Assembly (NCBI GenBank): GCA_052246295.1
Contig: JBQQCO010000006.1
Direction: 5' to 3' (one strand)
Source of the DNA: Piscibacillus sp052246295
GTDB lineage: Bacteria > Bacillota > Bacilli > Bacillales > Alkalibacillaceae
Length of the DNA stretch: 64,000 nt
Part shown: piece by piece, positions 1 through 9,903 of the stretch
Layout: each line of letters begins with the position of its first letter
Position numbering within the stretch: the stretch's first letter is position 1
Translations under genes and position numbers: made by a program
The notes under the pieces: model-generated
Database searches by the model: none
What the model was told of the DNA's origin: nothing
What the model saw: only the letters and a program-made list of their open reading frames with translations

Positions 1-47
1 ATTTTTCTCGGAGTCAAAAATATACACACATAAAGGGAGGGAGTTTC

Positions 48-659
48 ATGCGTTATTTAGTAATTTTATTAGCATCTCTAATGCTAATTTTGGCAGCATG
101 TGGAAGTAATGACAACGCAGAAACCGAGGAATCAAATACTGGTTCTGAACAAAATAACGAAGAAACTGAAAACACAGAAGAAGAAGGAGACTCTGAAGAA
201 ACTGCTGAGGCTAGCGATGATGAACTAGTTGAAGAAGCAATGAATTCTTACAATGAAGCTATGGAACAATTCCAAGCTGATTATGTTGATGGTACATCAG
301 TAGAAGAATTCACTTCAGTTGAAGAAGTAGCTGACTATTTCTTAGAGAACGCTCAAGTAACAGAAGCTTTTGCTACAGACATAGCTGAAAGAGTTGTTGA
401 AGAAAACGACGGCGAACTAACTTGGTTAGATCGTGATTACACAGTAACAGTTGATGCAGAAGAATTTAACATCTATTCAATGGGAGACAGCCAGAAATTC
501 TACAATTTTAGAATTGCTGGAGATGCTGAAGAGAACCGTGGTGACTACACTTACGAACTTCTAAAAGAAGACGGCGAGTGGTTAGTTGATGAATTAAACT
601 TTGGTTACTTAGATGGTGAGCATCCAGACGATCAAACTGAAGAAGAAGACGCTGAATAA
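48..659 (+). CDS. Putative secreted lipoprotein, unknown function
   Basis: The 203-residue product starts with a short hydrophobic signal peptide ending in a lipobox (L-A-A-C, Cys18), so it should be lipidated and held on the outer face of the membrane. Residues 19-60 are a low-complexity linker rich in Glu, Asn, Thr and Ser, as is common between a lipid anchor and a folded domain. The rest is strongly acidic, typical of secreted proteins of salt-adapted Bacillaceae. A GGGAGGGAG ribosome binding site sits 4-12 bases before the ATG. It stands alone, followed by its own hairpin terminator. I do not recognise the C-terminal domain; function unknown. Confidence 0.85.
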   Translation: MRYLVILLASLMLILAACGSNDNAETEESNTGSEQNNEETENTEEEGDSEETAEASDDELVEEAMNSYNEAMEQFQADYVDGTSVEEFTSVEEVADYFLENAQVTEAFATDIAERVVEENDGELTWLDRDYTVTVDAEEFNIYSMGDSQKFYNFRIAGDAEENRGDYTYELLKEDGEWLVDELNFGYLDGEHPDDQTEEEDAE

Positions 660-664
660 TAGAC

Positions 665-693
665 AAGCCTTGATCCAATTAGGATCAAGGCTT
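665..693 (+). terminator. Rho-independent terminator of the lipoprotein gene
   Basis: A perfect 12-bp stem (665-676 with 682-693) and a 5-nt loop lie just after the lipoprotein stop codon. The following tract is T-rich but interrupted (CTTCTATT). Confidence 0.75.
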
Positions 694-756
694 CTTCTAT
701 TACTATAATTATTTTAGTGACACACGAATCCTTTTCACGTTTGTTGTAAATATAAG

Positions 757-786
757 AAAAATCTCAGCCACGCGGGCTGAGATTTT
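757..786 (-). terminator. Terminator of the AbgT-type transporter gene
   Basis: Stem AAAATCTCAGCC pairs with GGCTGAGATTTT around a 5-nt loop, followed on the minus strand by T-rich sequence. It lies just past the stop codon of the minus-strand transporter gene. Confidence 0.8.
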
Positions 787-794
787 CATACTTT

Positions 795-2324
795 TTATCC
801 ATTATAGAAGAATGATGAACCTGGACCCAAGTCGATACCTAATAACATCCATACGAACAATAAGATTGTCCAGAATATTAAAAACGCAATTGAGTATGGG
901 AACATAACTGAAATCATCGTACCAATACCCATTTTCTTATCATACTTCTGTGCAAATGCAATGATGATCGCGAAATAAGTCATTAATGGTGTAATGATAT
1001 TCGTTGATGAGTCTGCAATACGATAAGCCATTTGTGTTAGCTCTGGTGATAAACCTAATTGCATCATCATCGGAACGAAGATTGGTGCTAACATCGCCCA
1101 CTTAGCTGACGCACTTCCAATGAATAAGTTGATTACCCCTACTACTAGAATAAATAAAATTAATAGTAAGAACGGCATACTACTTAAATTCAAGAACTCT
1201 AGGAAGTTTGCACCTAACACACCGAGTACAATTCCCATATTTGTTTCAGCGAAGTAAGCTACGAACTGACCAGCTGTAAATGCTAACACAATGAACATAC
1301 CCATTGACGCCATTGTGTCTGATAACTGATTCGCAACGTCTTTATCGTCTTTAATATTTTTCGTAACCATACCATAAACAAGACCTGGTACGAAGAATAA
1401 GATCGTAATAACAGGTACTAGAGATTGCATGAATGGTGATTGAATAACGGCACCATCTTCACCGCGTAACGGCGCATCTCCTGGTACGATTAGAAGTGAT
1501 AAAATTACTACTGAGACTACAAATGATACAACTGCCCAGATTAAACCTTTTTTCTCAATTGGCTCTAATCCGTTTAGGTCTTCACGGTAGTCGCCTTTAT
1601 ACTCACCTAGACGTGGTTCAACAATCTTTTCAGTTACCCATGCACCAACTAAAGTTAGAATGAACACAGATGCAATAATAAAGTACCAGTTCATAGCAAT
1701 GTTAATCGTTTCTGCATATTCAGGATTTAACATCGCTGCTGCTTCAATCGTTAACTCACCTAACATCGCATCGGTAGCTGATAAGAATATGTTTGCACTG
1801 AAACCAGCTGATACACCTGCGAATGCAGCTGCTAAACCAGCTAGTGGGTGACGTCCAAGACCTGCGAAGATCACGGCACCTAATGGTGGTAATACGACGT
1901 AACCAGCATCCGAGGCAACACTTGACATAATACCTGCAAATACTAGTCCAGCTGTAATTAATACTTTTGGTACTGATAGAACAAATCCACGTAATGCTGC
2001 ACTAATAAGACCAGTACGCTCTGCAATACCAATACCTAGCATAGTTGCTAATACAACACCTAAAGGTGCGAATCCAATAAAGTTGTCCACCATGCTTTCA
2101 AATATATAACGAATACCTTCTGAGCTTAGAAGACTTTTTACTTCAACAGTTGAGTCTTCCCCAGGGTGCTCAACACTAACACCAAACATTGATACAACTG
2201 CTGATATAACAACCACTAATATAGCTAAGATTGCGAATAATGTTATGGGGTGTGGTAGTTTGTTACCAACATTTTCAATGCCATCGAGGAAACGTTGAAA
2301 TAAACCTCTACGTTGTTTTCCCAT
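795..2324 (-). CDS. AbgT family transporter
   Basis: A 509-residue polytopic membrane protein of the AbgT family, whose known members import p-aminobenzoyl-glutamate (AbgT) or export sulfonamides and folate catabolites (MtrF, YdaH). The length fits the family. Conserved features include the N-terminal LPHPITLF segment before TM1, the S-DAGYVVLPPL re-entrant motif near residue 140, and a second half with a TNIITPLMTYF hairpin typical of the fold. AAGGAG precedes the ATG. It is monocistronic with its own terminator, and no peptidase gene (abgA/abgB) adjoins it, so the substrate is not resolved. Confidence 0.88.
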   Translation of the reverse strand: MGKQRRGLFQRFLDGIENVGNKLPHPITLFAILAILVVVISAVVSMFGVSVEHPGEDSTVEVKSLLSSEGIRYIFESMVDNFIGFAPLGVVLATMLGIGIAERTGLISAALRGFVLSVPKVLITAGLVFAGIMSSVASDAGYVVLPPLGAVIFAGLGRHPLAGLAAAFAGVSAGFSANIFLSATDAMLGELTIEAAAMLNPEYAETINIAMNWYFIIASVFILTLVGAWVTEKIVEPRLGEYKGDYREDLNGLEPIEKKGLIWAVVSFVVSVVILSLLIVPGDAPLRGEDGAVIQSPFMQSLVPVITILFFVPGLVYGMVTKNIKDDKDVANQLSDTMASMGMFIVLAFTAGQFVAYFAETNMGIVLGVLGANFLEFLNLSSMPFLLLILFILVVGVINLFIGSASAKWAMLAPIFVPMMMQLGLSPELTQMAYRIADSSTNIITPLMTYFAIIIAFAQKYDKKMGIGTMISVMFPYSIAFLIFWTILLFVWMLLGIDLGPGSSFFYNG

Positions 2325-2500
2325 GTTGATTAATCTCCTTCCAATTTAAATCTTCTGAAAAATTAGATTTCATTAGTTTTAGTAACGTGAAACATTATAA
2401 GGGCAATTCGCTTTAAATTAAACACCCTTTCCAAAACTCTAACTAGGAAAATAATTCATACAATTGTCAATATTTCGGATTCCTAAACGATTTTAAAATC

Positions 2501-2530
2501 AAAAGAAAACTGGATCCTCAATAGATCCAG
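2501..2530 (-). terminator. Terminator of prfC
   Basis: Stem CTGGATC/GATCCAG (2510-2516 with 2524-2530), then on the minus strand TTTTCTTTT. It is located 19 bases beyond the prfC stop. Confidence 0.8.
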
Positions 2531-2548
2531 CCTTTAATCAACCCTATA

Positions 2549-4132
2549 TTAAGTTTGGTCATATTTGTTTACTTCATACAGATCAATTAACTCAACTTCA
2601 GGATGTTGGTCTTTAAACCAATTTAACGCAAAGTCATTTTTGAATAACACAACATAGTTTCCTTCACGATCTTGTACGAGCATGTTTCGTTCATCGAATA
2701 AATTCTTACTAAACTTTTCATCTGGTAACCATCTAGGTACACGTTCACCGATAGACTCTAATAGTATTTCGGAATTATATTCATTCTTCATACGGTATTT
2801 AAAAACGTCAAATTGCAACTCTCCAACTGCACCCACTATAAACGACTCACCTTTATTTTTCGTAAACAATTGTATTGCACCTTCTTGAACCAGCTGCTCA
2901 ATCCCTTTTCTAAACTGTTTGGATTTCATAACGTTTTTAGCTGTAACTCGTTTATAAATTTCGGGAGGGAATTGTGGTAATTCATCATACTCAAAGCGTT
3001 CTTTCCCTTCAAGAAGAGTATCACCAATTCGGTAAACGTTAGGGTCATAAATACCAATTATATCCCCTGCATAAGCTTCTTCGATATTATCTCTTGAGGA
3101 TGCCACGAATTGTTGGGATTGCGCTAAATTAATCGTTTTACCAGTTCTAGCCAACTTCACGCCCAATCCACGTTCAAATTTTCCAGAACAAACCCTCAAG
3201 AACGCCACACGATCACGGTGTTGTGGATTCATGTTCGCTTGGATTTTAAAAATGAAACCCGAGAAATCCGGATTATCTGGTTGAATAACTCCATCCGTCG
3301 TTTTTCTTGGAGCTGGTGGCGGTGCCATATTGATAAACGTATCAAAAAACGTTTTAACCCCAAACGGTGCTAATGCACTTCCGAAAAAGACTGGTGTTTG
3401 TTCACCTTTTAAGACAGATTCCATTGAGAACTGATCCCCGGCTTCATCTAACAACTCTAGCTCCTCTTCTGCCGTTTGATATTCATCTTGACGTTTTAAT
3501 TCATCGTATTCGAGGTTCTCTAAATTTTCATAAGGAATAATTAACTCTGCTTCATTGTTTTGATATTGAACGAATTGTTTACCTTGTCGGTCGAAGATTC
3601 CTAAGAATCGCTTGCCCATCCCAACAGGCCAGTTCATTGGATAAGTCTCAATGTCTAATACTTCTTCTATTTCTTCTAGCAATTCGAAAGGCTCTCGCCC
3701 TTCACGGTCCAGCTTATTTATGAATGTAAAAATCGGAATACCTCGCATACGACAAACTTTAAACAATTTCTTAGTTTGTGCTTCGATCCCTTTTGTGGCA
3801 TCAATAATCATGACAACACTATCGACAGCAGTTAACGTACGGTACGTATCTTCACTAAAATCTTCGTGACCCGGCGTGTCTAGAATGTTGATTTGTAAGT
3901 CCTTATATGGGAAGTTCATCACACTAGATGTAACAGATATTCCACGTTGTTTCTCAATTTCCATCCAGTCTGATGTCGCAAATTTTCCTGACTTTTTCCC
4001 TTTTACAGTACCAGCTGAGCGAATTAAATTTCCAAATACTAATAATGTTTCTGTTAATGTTGTCTTACCAGCATCAGGGTGAGAAATAATCGCAAAGGTA
4101 CGACGTTTTTTCATTTCTTCTGTAATTGACAT
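2549..4132 (-). CDS. prfC: Peptide chain release factor 3 (RF3)
   Basis: A translational GTPase of 527 residues that recycles RF1/RF2 from the ribosome after peptide release. The G domain shows the P-loop SHPDAGKTT (17-25), the G3 motif DTPGHED (85-91) and G4 NKLD (139-142). The EKQRGISV switch I stretch near residue 60 and the RF3-specific DRQGKQF region distinguish it from EF-G. Length is as expected for PrfC. A GAAGGGA ribosome binding site precedes the ATG. It is monocistronic. Not all Bacilli carry RF3, so its presence is mildly lineage-informative. Confidence 0.97.
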   Translation of the reverse strand: MSITEEMKKRRTFAIISHPDAGKTTLTETLLVFGNLIRSAGTVKGKKSGKFATSDWMEIEKQRGISVTSSVMNFPYKDLQINILDTPGHEDFSEDTYRTLTAVDSVVMIIDATKGIEAQTKKLFKVCRMRGIPIFTFINKLDREGREPFELLEEIEEVLDIETYPMNWPVGMGKRFLGIFDRQGKQFVQYQNNEAELIIPYENLENLEYDELKRQDEYQTAEEELELLDEAGDQFSMESVLKGEQTPVFFGSALAPFGVKTFFDTFINMAPPPAPRKTTDGVIQPDNPDFSGFIFKIQANMNPQHRDRVAFLRVCSGKFERGLGVKLARTGKTINLAQSQQFVASSRDNIEEAYAGDIIGIYDPNVYRIGDTLLEGKERFEYDELPQFPPEIYKRVTAKNVMKSKQFRKGIEQLVQEGAIQLFTKNKGESFIVGAVGELQFDVFKYRMKNEYNSEILLESIGERVPRWLPDEKFSKNLFDERNMLVQDREGNYVVLFKNDFALNWFKDQHPEVELIDLYEVNKYDQT

Positions 4133-4276
4133 TCACAAAATCCCTTCTTTATAAATATATAATTTGTCTTTTGATTTGGGATTTTAACTTACATTAGTAT
4201 AATTCTCCTTTGACTTTTAACTGATTTTTCACCCTACTACTATACATCAAAATTAACGATGATTCACCCCTGAATA

Positions 4277-4597
4277 TTATGAGGTTGTTTTCTGTTCACT
4301 GTGTAATTCTCCCCATTCAACCATCATTTCTAATAATGGTTTTAAAGGTCTACCGTATTCTGTTAAAGCATATTCAACTTTCGGCGGTACTTCTGGGTAT
4401 GTTGTTTTTGATATCAAACCATCTTGTTCTAATTCTTTAAGTTGTTTAATTAAGGTTTGATGCTTTATTAACGGTATACTTCTTTTAATTTCTCCAAACC
4501 TTAAATTACCTTCATATAATTTTAATAAAATAACTGCTTTCCACTTTCCACACACGACATCTAACGTTACTTTAATATTTTCTAAATCACGATCCAT
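4277..4597 (-). CDS. HxlR family winged-helix transcriptional regulator
   Basis: A 106-residue HxlR-type DNA-binding protein. The diagnostic pattern is present: CGKWKAVILLKL at about 16-27, LRFGEIKRSIP, then ISKTTYPEVPPKVEYALTEYG ending in the wing. These regulators often sense thiol-reactive or electrophilic stress through an N-terminal cysteine; Cys16 is in that position. AGGAGG precedes the ATG. It is divergent from the STAS gene, which may therefore be a target, but no operator was identified. Confidence 0.88.
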   Translation of the reverse strand: MDRDLENIKVTLDVVCGKWKAVILLKLYEGNLRFGEIKRSIPLIKHQTLIKQLKELEQDGLISKTTYPEVPPKVEYALTEYGRPLKPLLEMMVEWGELHSEQKTTS

Positions 4598-4708
4598 AAC
4601 TGGAACCTCCTCCTAGTACATTAAAAAATACCTCTTTTATAAAACTTTTAATCCTTTAAAATTAATATAAGGAGATATTTTTTATTATCTCTAGGAAGGA
4701 GTCTAATT

Positions 4709-5503
4709 ATGGAAAAAAATGAACATTTAAACCAAGCGGGGAGCCTTATATATGAACACTACCCTGAGATTTTAAATACAGTTGCTGCTTCCTTAGACAA
4801 TGAAGATACAAAAAGAGGGTTAGATCACCTTCTTCATATTATTGAAGGTAGAGTGTTTAATGGAGATCGTTCACTAACCTATCAAGGCGTTAAAAATGCT
4901 GGTTATGAAAAAGGCAAACACGATTCTGCTTGTTTTCAAGAATTAGTAGAGCTTTTCCCTTACATTAGTGAAGGAATTTGGAACTATATTTCCAACATAA
5001 ATGATGATTACGTGTTAACCATGGACGAACGTCTACGTTTAAATAAAGAAGTAGAACTAACTATACTTCATTATAATGCAGGTTACACAAATGGTTACGC
5101 TTCTAAAGTTGATAATGAAAATAATAATTTCAATCAAAAACTTAATGAACTTTCCGTACCGATTATTAAAGTCGACAACAATATTGGTGTCTGTCCGTTA
5201 ATAGGTGATATTGATTCTGATCGAGCATCTGTATTAATGAGTAAGACTTTAAATAACGTTTCAGAAGAACATATTGATTATTTAATTTTAGATTTAACTG
5301 GAATGGGTCATGTCAATGAGTTAGTCGCCAAATATTTATTTGATATTGTAAATTCTATGGAATTAATTGGGACTAACATTATTTTTACAGGAATTCATAA
5401 GCAACTTGCTATGACAGCTATATCATTGAATATTAATTTAGGCGACAAGAAAATTTATCAAACTGTAGCAGATGCTTTGAAATCAATTAATAAATCTACT
5501 TAA
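4709..5503 (+). CDS. RsbR-like STAS domain protein (stressosome co-antagonist type)
   Basis: A 264-residue protein with an N-terminal globin-like or non-heme sensor region (about 1-140) and a C-terminal STAS domain (about 148-262), the layout of RsbRA-RsbRD, which build stressosomes controlling sigma-B. In the STAS domain LIGDIDSDRA and LDLTGMGHVNELVAKYL match the RsbR phosphorylation segments. Spacing places Ser170 at the position of RsbRA Thr171 and Glu204 at that of Thr205, so the second site is a fixed negative charge. No rsbS, rsbT or sigB gene is nearby; it is an orphan. It ends tail to tail with the next gene, overlapping 4 bp. Confidence 0.85.
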   Translation: MEKNEHLNQAGSLIYEHYPEILNTVAASLDNEDTKRGLDHLLHIIEGRVFNGDRSLTYQGVKNAGYEKGKHDSACFQELVELFPYISEGIWNYISNINDDYVLTMDERLRLNKEVELTILHYNAGYTNGYASKVDNENNNFNQKLNELSVPIIKVDNNIGVCPLIGDIDSDRASVLMSKTLNNVSEEHIDYLILDLTGMGHVNELVAKYLFDIVNSMELIGTNIIFTGIHKQLAMTAISLNINLGDKKIYQTVADALKSINKST

Positions 5504-6564
5504 GAATCACTTTCTTTAAGTACAAGTTTAGCTAATTCCTTTCCAAGATACGGTCCACTCGTAATACCAGATGCGCCAAGGCCGTTTGCAATCATGATTT
5601 TAGGATGACCAGGAAGCGAGCCAATATAAGGTGTTTTATTAGGCAACATTGGGCGAAATCCCACTCTTGATTCAATGAATTTTGCTTTTTCTAATCCTGG
5701 TGCAAATTTAAAGGCTGTTTTTAAAATTTCAAATACTCCACTTGCTGAACTGGAAGAATCAAAATCTGTATTGTCTTCATGTGCTGAACCAATGAACACA
5801 CTATGATTGTCAAAGCCCACTATATATTTATTATTCGGAAGCATTATGGCCGGCCACTCTGATGGATCATCGTCTCTTACTTCTAAATGTAATACCTGAG
5901 TCTTTTGTGAATATACAGTAAAGTCAATGCCAGCATGCTTAAGTAATTGTGATGACCATGCTCCATTGGTTACGATAATTTTTTCTGCCTGATATTTATG
6001 TTGGTTAACTTTTACAGTAGTTTCATCATTTAATTCCGCCTCACCTTGAATAACGCTAGCTCCATGTTTAATTGCTCCTTCAATTAATGCCTTTTTCATC
6101 AAGTCACCGTTAACTCTTGCACCACCACTTATATTTACTGCTCCCATTCTATTAGACATGATTGAAACCGACGATTCAACTTCATTTGGAGACAATTTCA
6201 TCACTTCACCAACTCTCGGTGCTTGTTGACGTCTTTCTTGAACATCCGCCACCATTTTATCTAATTTATCATCGCTTTTATGTAAATGTAGTGAACCTAC
6301 TTGATTGTAACTGGTTTTGGTAATTCCATCGTTCGCAAGTTCTTGTATAATTTGCGGGTAGTAATGTGCACCGTTGTTGATTATCTGATACAGCTCTTCA
6401 TTTTTCTTTTGTGATAACCACGGACTAATAATACCTGCTCCAGAACGGGTCGCCTCACCTTGATCAAATTTATTGACTAACAGAACAGGGGCACCATGCT
6501 TGGCTAAGTGATAAGCAGTAGAAGCTCCAAGAATCCCTGCACCGATTACTATATATGGTTTCAT
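5500..6564 (-). CDS. FAD-dependent oxidoreductase (DAO family, glycine oxidase/D-amino acid dehydrogenase-like)
   Basis: A 354-residue flavoprotein of the DAO family, which oxidises amines or D-amino acids. The N-terminal Rossmann motif IGAGILGASTAYHLA (about 7-21) binds FAD. The C-terminal RVGFRPMLPNKTPYIG and NGLGASGITSGPYLGKELA segments are typical of glycine oxidase, sarcosine oxidase and DadA-like enzymes. AAAGGAG lies before the ATG. It is monocistronic, convergent with and overlapping the STAS gene by 4 bp. The specific substrate cannot be deduced. Confidence 0.85.
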   Translation of the reverse strand: MKPYIVIGAGILGASTAYHLAKHGAPVLLVNKFDQGEATRSGAGIISPWLSQKKNEELYQIINNGAHYYPQIIQELANDGITKTSYNQVGSLHLHKSDDKLDKMVADVQERRQQAPRVGEVMKLSPNEVESSVSIMSNRMGAVNISGGARVNGDLMKKALIEGAIKHGASVIQGEAELNDETTVKVNQHKYQAEKIIVTNGAWSSQLLKHAGIDFTVYSQKTQVLHLEVRDDDPSEWPAIMLPNNKYIVGFDNHSVFIGSAHEDNTDFDSSSSASGVFEILKTAFKFAPGLEKAKFIESRVGFRPMLPNKTPYIGSLPGHPKIMIANGLGASGITSGPYLGKELAKLVLKESDS

Positions 6565-6710
6565 GCAGTTGCTCCTTTATGTTTGAGTAAATCTAGTTTA
6601 ACAAAATTTCTATTTCCACCCCAAACGATATTATAATAATAAAAATACCACAAACGTTATAATTTCACTCTAACATTTGGGGTGCAGTACCGAATTGACG
6701 GATATTGTTA

Positions 6711-9695
6711 TTATGGTCTCCCTTTACCTTTATCGTTACCTTTCCCTTTAATATCTAAGATCTTGTACGGTTGTTCAGCGTTACTTAACATTAATACCTT
6801 GCCTTGTTCATGGGCTGTGAAAGCTACATCTAGTTTACTACGTGCTGGTAGTTCTACCGTGTTGGTTTCTAATTCGACTGGTTCTTGATTAGAGTTATAA
6901 TTAATCCATCCACCATCATTAAAATCTAGATTATCTGTGAGAACATCAAAGCTTACTACTTGATACTGGAAATCACCATCAATTCCAGCCATTTCATTTA
7001 CAACAGGTAAGCTCATGTAGTTATCGTTATAGGAGCCACCTAAATTGATATAGAATAATGGTGTTAAAGCACCTGTTTCTAAATCGTATAGCACAGATAC
7101 TTGATCTCCAGTAGGATCGACACCTGATAACGTTCCTAAATCTATATTAAACAATATACTATCTTCTACACCATCCATATCATTGTCAATATAAATATCA
7201 TATTCGATCATATTTGGAGATTCCCAATTACTTTCACTAGAGACTAGAAATTCTGTAACTCCGCCTTGAGAACGAGCACCAACAGCCCTAACATCATAAT
7301 GAGTACCCGTTTCTGTAGCGTCTTCCTCACCAAACATAAAGAAATTAACTTGTGTATCTAACCCGCCTTGGTTTCTAAGTTTTATTTCTTTATTATTTGA
7401 GTTAGCATGAATGTTGCTCATCTTTTCTACAACTGCTTGATATGGTACACGTAGAGTTTCACCGTTTGATTCTGTTAAAACCACGTAACCATCGAGTTCT
7501 TGTAGATCATCATCACCAACCTGACTAGCATCAATTGTAAAATCAACTTTTAACTTCGTGCTCTTTCCTGGTCTAACTGTTAAATTATCTTCTAAATTAA
7601 CGTTCAGAGCACCAGACTGAGTGCCAAAACGATTCTCCCACGTTACAGTATAGTTTTTAGTTTTGTCACCTTTGTTCGTTATTGTAATTCGTTCATTCTT
7701 ATGACGAGTCGATTCATCTTCCAAAGATAGGTACCCAAGAGAAATTGCTTGAGGGTATACAACACTAGTTGTTTCAGCTGCTTCAGTTACTTGTACACGT
7801 CCTGCACCTTGACGAGATAGTGGGTAAATATCACCTTCAATATCTACAATTGTTGTTGACGTATTCATCATAAGCGATTTGATTTCCTCAGCGTTCCAAC
7901 CAGGACGAAGTTGCTTTAACAGCGCAGCAACTCCAGCGACGTGTGGTGCCGCCATTGAAGTACCACTCATTTGGGTGGCCCCGTCTCCAGAACCTACTGC
8001 TGCTGAACTAATTGAATAGCCTGGAGCTGAAATCTCTGGTTTAAATCCAATACTTCCTCTTCCTGGACCCTTTGAACTAAAGTCAGCAATGGTATCAGCT
8101 AGCTCAGGTTTTGCAACTTTAACTTCATCAGATAAAGTTACATTAACGCTTTCACCATTTTCTAAAGCTTCTTTTATGCTAGTTCCAGTTGTTTGATGAA
8201 TCATGACACCTGGAAGTTCTACAGGGTCACCACCCATAACGATTGGGTCACCAGGACCGTTATTTACAACTATACCTGCTATTGCGCCGTTATCTAGTGC
8301 TTTTTGTAATTTCTCTGTAAAGTTACATTCTCCTCGGTCCATCATAGCAATTTTTCCACTAGGATCATCAAGATATTCGTCAATTTCACACCCTCTACCA
8401 ACATAAACAACATCATTTGTGATGTCACCTGCTTCAGCTAGTGGAATTGTTATAGCTCCTTCTACAGCTTCATACAGTCCAGAAACTCCTTCTGGTGCGT
8501 TAACCTCTAGCCCGCCAACAACGATTCCATCATCAATAGAAGCTGCTACACTAATCGCTCTTTCTGCAACCGCAGGAGAACCAGTGATATATGGAACATC
8601 TCCAGAGTTACCTGCAGAAGCTACTACAATAATACCTGCTTCCACTGCTAAGTTTGCTGCTTGTGCTGAAGGATCATTCGGATGCCCATACGGTGAACCT
8701 AATGACATGTTGACAACATCAACATGGTCAGATAAATCACCATCACCATTCGGGTCCATAGCCATTTCTAACGCTTGCGCTGTAACGGCTGTAGAGCCAC
8801 CTGCTCCAAATACTTTATAAGCATAAAGTTCTGCGCCTGGTGCTACACCTTGTCCCACTTTGCCATCTACCTCTAAACCAGCAACAGTCGCCCCTACATG
8901 TGTACCGTGACCATGTTCATCCAATGGGTCGGCATCCGGTTTTGGGATACGTTTTTCAGGGTCATCAGAACTAGCATCATAATCTGTCCCAACAAAGTCC
9001 CAGCCACCTACAACTTTAGCTGTAGGGAATGTCCCCTCTTCAACAACATCGGGGTCATTTGACTGATAAGCCTCTACAGTTCCTTCTCCACCGAATGAAG
9101 CGTGAGTATAATCTATTCCAGTATCAATAACGGCAACAGAGATACCATCACCTGTTACATTTACGCCATCAACAACCTTCTCCCATACTTCTGGTGCACC
9201 AATAAAAGGTACAGAAGTGTCATTGTGTAGTTCAACAGGTTTTACTGAATGAATTGCTGTTACCTCAGGCAAATTTGATAATTCTTTTAGATCGCCTCTT
9301 TCAATTTGTACATAAAGACCATTATATACTTTTTCGAAACTATCTATTACTTTACCATTCTTTTTAGCAATTAATGATTTGGCATTTTGTTTATTATTTT
9401 TAAGTCCTTTTGCATGATTCCTCTGAGACTGTTTACTCATCTTTATACCTTTTGCATTAGATTCTGTATATTTCTTTAGTACTGGTTCCCCTTCAAACTG
9501 AATGATTACTTCAATTGTCTCATCCATTTTTGCCCCTTTTGGTAATAAATCACTAGAAATTTTCTCTGCGAAAGACTCTGGTACTCTTTCAAATGATTCA
9601 GGTTGTGCATGGCTTGGTGAAGAAGTGGCTAATAACATAATGGCAGATAAACAAACCAATCCAACCTTTCTTGTTAATACTCTACCCTTTTTCAT
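6711..9695 (-). CDS. vpr: Subtilisin-like S8 serine protease with PA domain, Vpr-like
   Basis: A secreted protease of 994 residues resembling Bacillus Vpr. In order: signal peptide (about 1-31), I9-type propeptide, then a catalytic domain with Asp191 (VIDTGID), His263 (GHGTHVG) and Ser580 (SGTSMAAPH). A protease-associated insert lies at about 420-515, and a long C-terminal beta region ends in a short Lys-Gly tail (DIKGKGNDKGKGRP). I start it at the ATG ending at 9695 because GGAGG lies 7 bases upstream; an ATG 15 bases further up overlaps that site. Upstream is an AT-rich inverted repeat (9809-9849). It shares its Lys-Gly tail style with the protease at 50171-54583. Confidence 0.93.
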   Translation of the reverse strand: MKKGRVLTRKVGLVCLSAIMLLATSSPSHAQPESFERVPESFAEKISSDLLPKGAKMDETIEVIIQFEGEPVLKKYTESNAKGIKMSKQSQRNHAKGLKNNKQNAKSLIAKKNGKVIDSFEKVYNGLYVQIERGDLKELSNLPEVTAIHSVKPVELHNDTSVPFIGAPEVWEKVVDGVNVTGDGISVAVIDTGIDYTHASFGGEGTVEAYQSNDPDVVEEGTFPTAKVVGGWDFVGTDYDASSDDPEKRIPKPDADPLDEHGHGTHVGATVAGLEVDGKVGQGVAPGAELYAYKVFGAGGSTAVTAQALEMAMDPNGDGDLSDHVDVVNMSLGSPYGHPNDPSAQAANLAVEAGIIVVASAGNSGDVPYITGSPAVAERAISVAASIDDGIVVGGLEVNAPEGVSGLYEAVEGAITIPLAEAGDITNDVVYVGRGCEIDEYLDDPSGKIAMMDRGECNFTEKLQKALDNGAIAGIVVNNGPGDPIVMGGDPVELPGVMIHQTTGTSIKEALENGESVNVTLSDEVKVAKPELADTIADFSSKGPGRGSIGFKPEISAPGYSISSAAVGSGDGATQMSGTSMAAPHVAGVAALLKQLRPGWNAEEIKSLMMNTSTTIVDIEGDIYPLSRQGAGRVQVTEAAETTSVVYPQAISLGYLSLEDESTRHKNERITITNKGDKTKNYTVTWENRFGTQSGALNVNLEDNLTVRPGKSTKLKVDFTIDASQVGDDDLQELDGYVVLTESNGETLRVPYQAVVEKMSNIHANSNNKEIKLRNQGGLDTQVNFFMFGEEDATETGTHYDVRAVGARSQGGVTEFLVSSESNWESPNMIEYDIYIDNDMDGVEDSILFNIDLGTLSGVDPTGDQVSVLYDLETGALTPLFYINLGGSYNDNYMSLPVVNEMAGIDGDFQYQVVSFDVLTDNLDFNDGGWINYNSNQEPVELETNTVELPARSKLDVAFTAHEQGKVLMLSNAEQPYKILDIKGKGNDKGKGRP

Positions 9696-9808
9696 CTCGT
9701 AACCTCCCATAAAATTAACTAAATACTTTCAATTTAAATTTTCAACGAGTAGCAATACATTTCCTTTGAATATTTTTCAGAAAACTCAAAATAGATACTG
9801 TGACTCAG

Positions 9809-9849
9809 TTCTATATAACTATTGTTCTTAGTTTAATAGTTCTATAGAA
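9809..9849. repeat. Inverted repeat upstream of the Vpr-like protease gene
   Basis: A 15-bp arm at 9809-9823 pairs with 9835-9849 with one mismatch around an 11-nt spacer. It has no T-tract, so it is not a terminator. It lies 114-154 bases before the protease start, where an operator for a dimeric regulator could sit. Confidence 0.55.
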
Positions 9850-9903
9850 TTAAACTTCCGACAAAATCTTTGTATATATGACTCTCGTTTTTTTACAAAA
9901 TAA

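Noticed and set aside
6617..6684. CACCCCAAA and TTTGGGGTG inverted repeat after the Vpr-like gene
   Set aside because: The arms are only 9 bp with a 50-nt loop and no T-tract, too weak to call a terminator or operator.
8419..8820. 133-codon plus-strand frame inside the Vpr-like gene
   Set aside because: It lies antisense to a well-supported protease domain, lacks a ribosome binding site, and its composition mirrors the sense codons.
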